Below, in pieces: positions 1-10,400 of a DNA stretch of 13,196 bases. The translations under genes and the position numbers were made by a program. Every line of letters starts with the position of its first letter. Position 1 is the stretch's first letter. Under the pieces are notes generated by a model that saw only the letters and a program-made list of their open reading frames with translations, made no database searches and had not been told where the DNA came from. This DNA comes from Phoronis ovalis (Eukaryota; Phoronida; Phoronidae): positions 1 through 13,196 of the forward strand of contig JAOXYB010039773.1 of NCBI GenBank assembly GCA_028565635.1. Direction: 5' to 3'.

Positions 1-12
1 TTTTTCATGCTG

Positions 13-130
13 GAACAGTTATTATTAGCTAAAAAAGGGAATTTCTTTAAAATAAACAATATTGAAAATTATCACGTCAAAGACGATACCTATGCTGTGT
101 ATCCTATAGATAGGATAAACAGCAATAACT
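13..130. repeat. Hairpin-bearing repeat, copy A
   Basis: Starts with GAACAGTTATTATTAG and ends with an imperfect palindrome at 94-123 (13 paired positions, one mismatch) followed by CAATAA. It is partly matched in the same orientation by 299-425, about 290 bases away. The middle part is poorly conserved between the copies. The identity of the element is unknown. Confidence 0.55.
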
Positions 131-298
131 ACGTTCCTTACATGCACTCACAAAAACAATGCTAACATTAAAGAAATAATAACACTATTATCAAAATATT
201 GTAAATCTTGAAAAGTACACGTCACAATTTAAAATCACATTACCATTATTTACTTTCCAGTTTTATTTTCTTACTTCTCATAGTTTCTTACTCCTTGT

Positions 299-425
299 GA
301 ACAATTATTATTAGGTACAAAAGCAAAAATTTCTATTTGTTTACAAACATTTTCTTTGTTTATATAATCACATTAAGGGCTGTAACAAAGCTGCATATCC
401 TATAAGGATAAGCAGCAATAATGCA
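299..425. repeat. Hairpin-bearing repeat, copy B
   Basis: Starts with GAACAATTATTATTAG and ends with the palindrome at 390-416 followed by CAATAA, in the same order and spacing as copy A. The start-to-start offset is 286 bases and the hairpin-to-hairpin offset is 296. This suggests an old tandem duplication or two insertions of one family. Confidence 0.55.
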
Positions 426-1092
426 TTAGGAATCTAATCAAATGTCCAAAATTTATTTTTAAAATAAAACAAGACAGAAACAATTCAAAGGAAACCCTCA
501 TGTTTAAGCAAGCGTTGTAGGAGGTTCCAATATCTAAAATGGTTAGAGCAGTTTGGACCAACTTCCACCAAGTATATTTGGATACCTAGAAAGCTCTTTT
601 GATTTTTTTAAATAAACAATAGTGCACATCAAGCTTCTAAAATAAAGTCGACTTACAAAATAAGATTCTGTAATGTCATGTATTACGAAAAGTAAACAGA
701 CTAAGCAAATACAATTGCAAACTATAGACTTGCGAAAACAGCAATATAAGCAGTTGCAAAATCCTCTCTTCTATACTGATGGTTTAAGACGTGCTTCTAG
801 TTTTCGTCATTTTCATCTTCTGGGGTCTACTGTTTAGTGATCCTTTAATATGCTATGGAATACTAAACAATGCTCCTGCAGGGATGTCACCAAGGCTATC
901 GAATTAATGGGATGTATAACTAATGAGATGTCAGCTTATGGAGCTAATCCCGTCTTGGGTTGAAGCATAAGATTAATGTGAACAAATGCTGCTGTTGAAG
1001 GCCATTATATTTAAATTAAAGCCAAATTATGAAATGGTTTGGCATTGTCCAGTTTGATGGTTAGAAAAAATATTTGTGTTTTATAACAATGA

Positions 1093-1098
1093 TTTATT
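1093..1098 (-). promoter_or_regulatory. Candidate poly(A) signal AATAAA, distal
   Basis: A second AATAAA on the minus strand, about 257 bases past the stop. It has the same status as the proximal candidate; the sequence does not decide between them. Confidence 0.25.
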
Positions 1099-1164
1099 TT
1101 TCAACAGATATGACAACAAATTAACTATAGGCATGTTTTCACATTGATGGCACTAACGTTTAAC

Positions 1165-1170
1165 TTTATT
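1165..1170 (-). promoter_or_regulatory. Candidate poly(A) signal AATAAA, proximal
   Basis: AATAAA on the minus strand (TTTATT on plus), about 185 bases past the VTI1A stop. It would give a short 3' UTR. AATAAA is common by chance in sequence this AT-rich, so this is only a candidate. Confidence 0.3.
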
Positions 1171-1354
1171 AATTTAAAACCATGTTTAGTTTGTAATGGG
1201 GGTTATTCCATGGATATCCTCAGCTCTTAATACAGTCTGTACACATTTACTGAATTTTCCAATCAATGTTAACATCACCTGCCTTAATAGCTCGCATTGC
1301 TTGCATTTGGAAGTTAACACAGTGAAATATTGCACCTGAAATACTTTCAATACA

Positions 1355-1451
1355 CTAGGACTGTTTCCGAGTGGCAAAATAAATTGCTAAGATAATAACT
1401 ATCAGTATAATAATGCCTATGACAAAGAGTATGACTCTGTTCTGGATAATC
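1355..1451 (-). CDS. VTI1A: VTI1A terminal coding exon 7 (transmembrane anchor and stop)
   Basis: One base completes the split arginine codon. Then come IIQNR, about 20 hydrophobic residues, the tail ATRKQS and a TAG stop at 1355-1357. This is the C-terminal membrane anchor that leaves only a few residues on the lumenal side, as in all VTI1 proteins. The acceptor is a textbook T-rich tract followed by GCAG. It is separated from the previous exon by 6258 bases of repeat-laden intron. Confidence 0.93.
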
Positions 1452-4400
1452 CTGCAAAAAAAGAAAATGTTTTGTTTAGTATTTTCAATATTTAGTTTAT
1501 GTTAGGATATAGAAAATTCTAAGGGCCGATTTCTTATGTCTTGACTTTCATGTTAAGGTTATTGATAACTTTAGGTCACATAGGTTAAATTTGACCTATG
1601 TAACCTAAAGTTATTAAGTCGGTTTCCGCGAGAAAAGCTGGTAATAATGTTGCATTTTTACGAATTGCTTTTTCTACGTTTAGGGGGTGTTTGAAAAATG
1701 ATCATCCTTTTAACTAAAGTGGCTTTAAGTATTTGAAAAAGATCTATTTCGTTTAAAAGTAAAGATATTTGGCTAATTTGTGGCGTCATTTTTTTTCGAG
1801 TAACACCCTGATGTATTTTTAACGACAAGTTCAAAATTGTGTTCTTTTCGTGAAACTCACTTTTTCGCATTTAAAAGAAATCTAGAGGTATACTTTTTTA
1901 AATTTTTTGATATGAATTTTCACTTTAGCCTAATTTAGACATCATTTTTTACTCTCGACCCCATGGCAAACGTAATCAGTAGTAGAATTTATACCTCGGC
2001 CAAACACAAAATCTCAAAAATTCTGTACGATTAGCCGTTATTCTAAATTAAATGTCTCACGGTAAAATAAGGATACCTATCATGCCTTTCAAATGTTATA
2101 GAAACATCTTTCAATACATATTGTTTTGCGCTACTTTTTTTAGTCTAAACAACCAGCTATTTCATTATTACGGAAAAAACATACATTTTGCGTTTTTTAA
2201 AAAAATACCGGATACGCATTTTTTTTTCAATGTGTTGTGGGTAAACGTCTTCCCTTCACATATCATAAGTCAAAGGTTTCCAAACAACTGAGCTTCATAT
2301 AATTTGAGATGTTTCCTTAACATCTACTCAAGCCGTCCGGTGCCCAGCTCCTTGCACGCCTAACGTTATACATCATCCATTGCTATACTCATCAAATTAA
2401 TATATGACATCTGCATGTACAAGTAGTCGGATTGATTTATGTGTCAAAAATTATCTTAAAAGTATAAGAAATTAAATGTTATAACATGTTTATGATCTTA
2501 TCGCTGATTATTTAGAAACATGCAGACAATATTGTAAGTACCTGTTGTACAGTAGGTTACAGAATAGACAGAACTAATGTTTCACTGAGAAATTTAATAT
2601 CTGATTATCCGTAACATTTCGTAGATTGTTATAAATTGCATATACATAGCCGCAATTAACTGCTTTTCATGGATGCACACACATACTGCATTATCTGTGG
2701 TTTTTTAATAATCAACTAGAAAAAGTGTTGTATTATGCCAAGAAAGTATGGTGAGGGACAAGATGATTGACCATCTGTGAAACAAAACTATTTAAGGGGA
2801 ATATTTAGAAGCGGTTGCATGATGTTGTAAACTTTTGAACCTTTACCATTGCAAAAAATGAAATATCGTTCTGTGATATCAACATGGAAACAGTATCCCA
2901 ACTGACACTCCTCTTTTACGGCACTCGAAACATTAAAGATGTTCTTTTGCGGACGTAATGTTAATTAAGAACATCGCAGACAATACGATTTTTTTATTAT
3001 GAAGCTAGGTTCTAATAAAAAACCACAAGCACAGCTGTTTATAATATATTGTTGAGATTAGCGGTGCAGATCACAATAACTTAAAGAAACAACTGCATAA
3101 TAAAAATCCATATAGAAATACAGGTGTAAAAACTATGAACAGAAATTAATACTAACCATTTAGTTTGTTACACAATACTGACAACAATATTTATGAACTG
3201 CAAGAAACTGTCTGTACCTAATACTTTATATTTGTTTACATAATTTAAAACTATACTATTTTTGTCAAAATAAAACAACACTAATTTTTAACAATATCTC
3301 AAGGGTCCGTTAAGTCGCTTCTATTGTTTGCACTAAAAATTATTTGGTAATTATAGTTGGACCGTATTTTTTACAGTCACTAAGCATTTTTGGCTTATTG
3401 ACATACCTGCTAGCACTCAAATTTAGTGTGATTGAAATATTTTAGAAAAGAAATATGCAACAAGAATACAAGGAGCGCGATATACCTGTTTCCTGTAGAG
3501 TATCTCTTATAGTTAAGAATACATTATACACAAACATTATACCCGCAAACTCTCTAATTGTATAACAAGATAGCGCTGTATCGGTTTATGTAACAATCTC
3601 TACTGTATATGAGATGGATTATATATAACAGTTAGAATGACGTCATCTTGTATTGTTGTTTCCATAAATTTATTTGGAAATTTAACTTTGATTTTTTATA
3701 GTGCACTCTGTTAACTAATAGTTTAAATAAATTGCCATTTCCTCTATCAGAAACTTAAAACGTTACGTTTATTTTAAACAAATACTGTTAATAGGTGTAC
3801 TTTACTTGCAAATGCTAACTCTGACTTTTCCCGCATTGCAACTAATGGAATAGATATGCTTTTAGATACAAAAAATATTGATGTCAATATGTTTTATGAA
3901 AAATGCGTAGCTTTTTAAGCCAGAACTGGATTTGATTCAAACTCCCACTTCAAACTTTATGCTTAAATGTTTGGAAAAACCAGGGAACTTTTTTACAACT
4001 CACGAAATTGTAGTCTCATATCAATGGCATGAGTGGATTAGGCTAGTTAATTTTAAATTTAAATTAAATTCTTACTTTATTCTCTTTCCTTTTCTTGTCA
4101 ACTTGTAAATTAGCACTCCATTCTTGCAGTAGTGACACGAACATGTAGGTGTAACAAATACTTCGGTATATGAAGAATGTGTCGGGTACATCGTAATACT
4201 GGGTGAGATGACGTTTATCTACATGAGTAGCTGCTTAAAAGGGACATTAAATCATATGAAGACCAGTTGTTTGGACTCTTTTGAGTTATATGTGAAGGGA
4301 AGACGTTTGCCGTAACATATTCAAAAATAAAAAAATGCGTATCTCCAGTTTTTTTTTTAAAGTGCAAAATCTTTGTTTTTCATAATGACGAAATAATGGG

Positions 4401-7400
4401 GTGTATAGATTGTAAAAAATTAGCGGAAAACAAAATATATTATAAGATGTTTTTAATAACATTTGAAAGGCATGACATGTATCCTTATTTTACCGTGTAG
4501 ACATTTAATTTTAGAATAACGGCTAATCATACAGAATTTTTGAGATTTTGTGTTTGGCCGAGGTATAAATTCTACTACTGATTAAGTTTGGTATGGAGTT
4601 GAGAGTAAAAAATGATATCTAAATTCGGCTCAAGTGAAGAAAAAAAAGTATACCTCTAGATTTTTTAAAAATGCGAAATAAGTGATTTTCACGGAAAGAA
4701 CACAATTTTGAACTCCCCGTTAAAAATACGTCACGGCGTTACTAGAAAAAAAATTGACACAACGAATTAGCCAATTATCTTGACCTTTAAACAAAAGAGA
4801 TTTTTTTCTAATACCTAAAGCCACCTTGAAGCGGTGATCATTTTTCAAACATCCCCTAAACGTAGATAACGCAATTCGCAAAAATGCAACATTTGGACGT
4901 TTTTTACCAGCTTTTCTCGCGGAAACCGACTTAAGCTTAGGAGAGCTGAGGTATAAGGATCATCCCTAAATGTATTATACATGTATATCCCAGGATTTTG
5001 TAGCTCTTATAGTTAAATTTAACACACCATAAGTTACTCCCTAAGCTGTGTATTAAAAGGGTATTAATTCCAAACAATAATTATCTAAACTGCTCACTTA
5101 ATTTTAAGTGATAGGCATTGGTATATAAGACAATGATAGGGGACATTATAACTCATAATGCAATGGCTGATAATCATAAATGGAGAACAAAGTTTGCATG
5201 AAACTATATGGGAAAAGTACCTTTTTTCATTGAACAGATGTACAATCATAATATAACTAAAATGAAATTATTTATTTAAAACTTACCTCTATGCCTTTAC
5301 TAAAAGATTAAAGTTTAGAAAGCAAATCATTGCATATAAATAGAATATGAAAGATTTTAAAATAATTATTGGCAAATAAATACTCTCATTATATTCATGC
5401 TCATTCAAAGTCCATCACCCATAATTAATTAAATTCTATGATAAATACAATTTTGCATTTATTTAAGGTTCAGAAACATTCCAATAGCTTTGCGTTATAT
5501 GATAATCAGGTAATTTTGTTGATTTGTAAAATTGTTATGGACACACACACACACACACACCCAAACTAGATAGCTTTTTAGCAAAGGCAAGACTCGGTAA
5601 CTGCTTTTGACCTTTTAGATGGCCTCTAATAGCCCACCCCATATATGCAACATCTTTCTAACTATTTTTGAAGCACAGCTTACTGCAAATTGGAAAAAGA
5701 GAGATGAAGGAAAACAAAATAAATACATTTGCTGCCTATAGCAGAACTCCTAATTAATAAAGCTACCTGGAAAATAAAATAACCTCTCTAAGTACAAGAT
5801 AAACATCACAAGCCTAGTAATATGCTGGTGACAACAAAAAGATCACAACAGGAATTTAGCAAAATTAATTCGTTTGTTTAGGTATATTGACGTCTAAATT
5901 ATCTCACAACCTCTGGATGACCTCTAAATGATGCCAAAACCTTATTTTTGAACATTTTATGCTATTTTGAAATAATGACCTCTTGACTCTCAGGTAACCT
6001 TTCTAGGTCAACTTTTCCTACCCCCAGGATGCCAACAGTCAAAACTACAAGCCTACAACTGTTCTCAAGATATGGCATATTTCCTCTATAAATTAATTGA
6101 AAAGATGTAAAAAAGTATAAATCTGACCTTTTAACACCTACACAACCACAGAGGTCATCCAGATTAGCTGTCTGTAACCCGATAACAACATTTTCAGCAA
6201 TTTTCGAAATTTGACCTTTTGACCTCTAAATGACCTTTTGACCTCAAAGTCAACAATGACCTTCACCAGGGATGTCACCCATCAAGTTCTGTGTCTCTAC
6301 CCCTTGTCATCTTCGAGATACAACAAGCTGAAAATTGGAAAAAAGAAAGAAAATAAGAAAGAAAACGTACAAACCCAATAGGATAGCTGCCTACAGCAGC
6401 TACTCTAATTAGACCTTTTTAAAAAATTTAAAAAAAATAAAAAAAATTATATTAAAATAGTTCCATAACAAAAACCTAACAAATATAGTTTAAATATATG
6501 TTTCAAAAGCGTACATCTATAAAAAAAATTCAAATTCATAAGACTACAAATAAGAAACTTATTCCCATTCAAAAATTACAGACTTGACAACATAAAAATT
6601 CCCTGCCCAAATAAAGTGCTTTGTTTACTAATATAAATCAACTTCTCAGTAAATTCAACCCCGCACTTGACATCTATCTTCGTAAATAGCTTCATGCGAC
6701 AAGCCTAAGTAAATGCAGCAATACCCTTTAGAGGACCTGCATGAAATAAAGGTAAAAGGCATACAGAATGTAACAGCATCTGTATTATTCAAATATTTGG
6801 CAGCTTTGACAGAAATAGTATAATATATCAAAAAGTATATCACTAGCTTACATGCTATACATGAAGGTATATTAGATGTCATAAAAAAAATACAGTTTAA
6901 TGTATTATGGAGTATACTCTAACATTATAATACTCGCCACTATAGTTGTTCATTAATTTGTCATTTACTCATCCCACTTTCCTGATACTGTGATTTTCTA
7001 GGTTTGGGTGGTGGAGTAGACTAAAAAAATGTTTTGTTGAAAAGAAAAGTACAGGTGTTATATGAAGCAAAGGTTATATACTACAGCATGATCTCATTTA
7101 AAAAAGTGTAGCAGCTTGATAATGCAAACTTTTTTATCAGTTTTAAGAAAAATGTTAAAATTACCAAATATGGAAAATTTCCGTTAAAAGTATTGTGGCA
7201 AAAGCAGGTCATTCAAAGATTTGCTAAAAGCTTATGGTATGCTCTTTTCAATGATGTATAAATATGCTCTGATTGAGCATGAAATTTTCAATTTCTTTCA
7301 TGACCCTCAAAAATCCTTGAAAATCCTTGAAAGTTCTTAAGCACAAACCTTGTTCTCCACTGTATAATAATTAACAATAATATCTCTCAGAGCCTAACAT

Positions 7401-10400
7401 ATAAATGACTAGAACTCCAATTTTGATAATTCTATTGGAAAATAACCACTTACAAGGGGATAGCATGTCATGTCAGTGAAACTGTTTAATTTAAAGTGAA
7501 AAGGGACAGCCAACAAAGATCTGATGTCAAACTGTGCTGGTAATGATGAAGTTTGTAACATTTATAATTACACGACAGCCTGGTAAATGGCAAAAATTCT
7601 GTGAATACTAAGATCACTACTACATAAAAAATAGCATGACTGTAGATTTTAATTGTTTTGCCTATCTATAGCCTTGCATTTCCTCATCAAAGAGTACCTT
7701 ATTTCTCACCTTCTCACCATTGCAGATAATAATCTTGAACTTTTACCAAGATTGGTATTGGCTTCTCGTAACTGAAATCAAGAGATGGTACTTTTAACAT
7801 GAAGTCAAAATTTTGAAAACTACCATTTTGCAAACTAGTCACAGATGATACAACCTTTAGGAATATTATACATTTTTCATTAACAGATGCTGACAATCAG
7901 CAGCTTGATGATGGTGCTGAGAATACACATCACTACAGTCACTAAAGGTGTGAGTTACAGTTGGTTTACATTTTACATTATTACTAACACTTTGTAGGTT
8001 TCAACTCAACAGTGGCTTGAAAGTTGAAAGATGAAATGATATACTATAAAGTAATTTTTCGTGTATCGATTACGCAAAATGAGATTCCTATTATTTTGGA
8101 AATTACACCTAAATAAAAGTGGCTGTTATTGTAATTTCTTTTAGTCCAAATGAATGAAATGTAGGTGGTGCACTGTTGCGCATGTTTTGGATGGCAATTT
8201 AACAAAGAATTTCATAATTAAAACATTTTTTTGGAAAAAAGTCTATCATTAGAAAATTCATAAATCAACAAAATTATAATGGTAAATATTCCGTTTTCAC
8301 TGCTGCTTTACTAAAATATACCGATGATAATAATATGTAATCAGATATGTGGTTCAAGCAGTGAACTCTGGCTCTTTAGGCAGAGATGTGATCAGTCATC
8401 ATTTTAGGAGTCAAAAGGTCAGAGTTTTAGATCAAAAGGTCAGTCCTAAAAATTAATGACTTTCAAAAGGATATTTTTATGTCAATTAAAGGTCATTTTG
8501 AGGTTAGTTAGTCATTGTGAAAGTAAAAAAAATACATTTTTAAAATTCAAAAAATGAAGTCATTTAGAGGTTATTAAAGGTCATCAAGTCATTGTGCTAG
8601 AAAATTAAAACATGATCATATGGAGATCATGCATAGTTCATAGTGCATAGAAACAATTTTTTAGAAATAGGTAAATATATGAGCATCACTTATTTGAAAA
8701 AGATATCATAGCTCTCAAGTCTACGCTCGGGACCGGGTGACTCGGCCTCCTATTCAATTGCTTTCCCAATTTTCAACAAAACCTTGTCCAAAAATACCCA
8801 TAGTCTTTGGTAAAAAATATTGCCAACTTGATACAAATGATACAGTAACTAATGTAGCTTTATTTTAAAGAAATGCATCTAATTTGATTACTCACATTAG
8901 TGTTAATCTGTATAACAGTTTCCATTACTGAAAGCTGATCCAACTGTTACAACGTTTAAACAAACAATTAATATTTATACCCTTTCACGAGATTGTTGTA
9001 TCTGTTCCCTTTGGCCATGAAGATCTTCTAAAACTTGAGCACCTATTTTTTCCGTTTCAAGAACAGTTTGATAACCATGTTCTAGACTTCTCCCACTTCT
9101 CTCCAGTCTCTCCGAGTTGTCAAGCAATCGTGTTCTCTGCAGTATAACAAACAAAATGTTACGTCTCATTTTTTCCTGAACACAAAGATATATTACCCTG
9201 TAATTAATTCAAACATGCACGGTAAATTATCTTCAAGGTTATGTTTTACGTAGCCTTTACCCAGCCCAGTTATAGCTCCACTGATACAGGATCTGACTGG
9301 AGATCACAGGTTCAATTCTCACTCCTGCACTGCAAATGTTTTGTCTCAGTATGCTCCCCTGGGAGAAGGGTTAAAGTGTGAATCATGTAGTTGTGTGAAA
9401 GTGTCAGCCGATAAGCATAATAACACGCATATTTTAACTAAACCAATGTCCAAGGTCATTTAATATGTACATAGAAAACAGAAAGGGGGATAACATTTCT
9501 CCCTGTCTCATTCCAACAAAACAGTTGGGTATTCCATGATTCAAGTCAGGAACAAGATAATGTTATATTTTTTGGTAAACTGTGCAACACACAAACCATA
9601 ACATGAAAATTCCAAATGTCGAAAATTCATACACATTGTGCATATTTGGGTTGATGACCCAAGAAGTGGGTAAATGTTTTGAGTTTGTGCAGTGCATCTC
9701 AGTCAGGAAAATAACTAAATACATTTACTATATTGGGCTAATTACCTACACAAATAATACCGATGATCAGCTATAAAAGTTCATGGGAAATAATGTTTAA
9801 TACCTGATCTTCTGACTGACCACTGTCATCAAACCCGAGTAATTCATCTCTACTTCTCATGTCATCACTAAATGCAATCTTTGATCGCCTCTGTAATGTT
9901 GAATAGATCAAGATATACACTTTTTCATAAAACACAATAAATTCAAACTAAAAAATGCAGAAAGTTCAGCCAGTTGCTGAAGACAGCTAGATAGATCGCT
10001 CAAAATTTCATAACAGCTGTAGCCTGTATACAGCTTAAAGAATAGCTGTAACTTGGTTCCAGTTAAACGATACGTCATTATAAACTGGGAACAGTAGTAA
10101 TCATAATCACATGAAATTCCTAAATAACAAAAGCAACTGTCACAAAAATGTTACAATCAGGGTACAAGAAATCGAAAGCTGCACCCAGCCCAAAATTCGT
10201 ACAATGTCTTTTTGACCTTGTCACTTTAAAACGGGTTTTTGGCTTCTAAAACCAAAACAGCACAAAGAGGTATTTAAAAAAAATTTTCATACTTGAATTT
10301 TTTGAATATAGAACTTTGAATAAAAAATGTATTTCAACTGGGCCTGAGTTTTACTAGTTGCAGTAACCACAACGTTTCCTGCATAAACGTTGTAGCTGCA

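Larger units (their letters stand above)
1..1354. other. 3' UTR and downstream flank of VTI1A
   Basis: Follows the VTI1A stop codon on the minus strand. The UTR occupies an unknown part of it. Apart from the two hairpin-bearing repeat copies at 13-130 and 299-425 and the candidate poly(A) signals, I see only AT-rich sequence with no convincing coding potential on either strand. Confidence 0.6.
1452..7709 (-). other. VTI1A last intron (6258 bases)
   Basis: Bounded by donor GTGAGAAAT at the 7709 side and a T-rich tract plus GCAG at the 1452 side. It holds the fold-back element (1614-4934), a hairpin touching it, a CA microsatellite, a GACCT-rich repeat block and an A/T-rich tract. In 4935-5540 and 6460-7300 I see only anonymous AT-rich sequence. 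No other exon is convincing. Confidence 0.88.
9137..9803 (-). other. VTI1A intron between exons 4 and 5
   Basis: 667 bases, donor GTATTA, acceptor ATACTGCAG. About half is taken up by a SINE (plus strand) and a reverse-transcriptase remnant (minus strand). The part at 9565-9800 shows nothing recognisable. Confidence 0.88.

Noticed and set aside
850-963. 37-residue plus-strand frame (DVTKAIELMGCITNEMSAYG part looks protein-like)
   Set aside because: A 37-codon frame is not unusual by chance, there is no supporting splice partner or family match, and the stretch may be part of a repeat.
1186-1377. 63-residue minus-strand open frame over the end of the VTI1A terminal exon
   Set aside because: It uses another frame from the transmembrane-encoding exon; no recognisable protein features.
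1658-1870. 70-residue minus-strand open frame in the left fold-back arm
   Set aside because: The frame is not kept in the other arm, and composition is that of repeat DNA.
2052-2291. 79-residue plus-strand open frame in the left fold-back arm
   Set aside because: It lies in a repeat arm; the mirrored sequence at 4260-4510 has indels and changes that break the frame, the product is F/I/N-rich as expected of AT-rich non-coding DNA, and it matches no family I know.
5280-5340. Possible VTI1A exon ending in GCATAGAG before a strong GTAAGT donor on the minus strand
   Set aside because: In the phase needed to join the last exon it carries a stop, and it does not match the LRETDANLGKSS region; the true exon is at 7710-7771.
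6655-6882. 75-residue minus-strand open frame in the last VTI1A intron
   Set aside because: No domain, no neighbouring exon-like similarity, and composition typical of intron sequence.
7863-7960. Possible plus-strand exon after TTTTTCATTAACAG reading TDADNQQLDDGAENT
   Set aside because: Short, acidic and low in complexity, with no upstream or downstream partner on the plus strand; probably chance.
9257-9332. Functional tRNA gene
   Set aside because: A- and B-box-like motifs are present, but the stems do not close, the head carries extra bases and the sequence continues into a SINE-type body.
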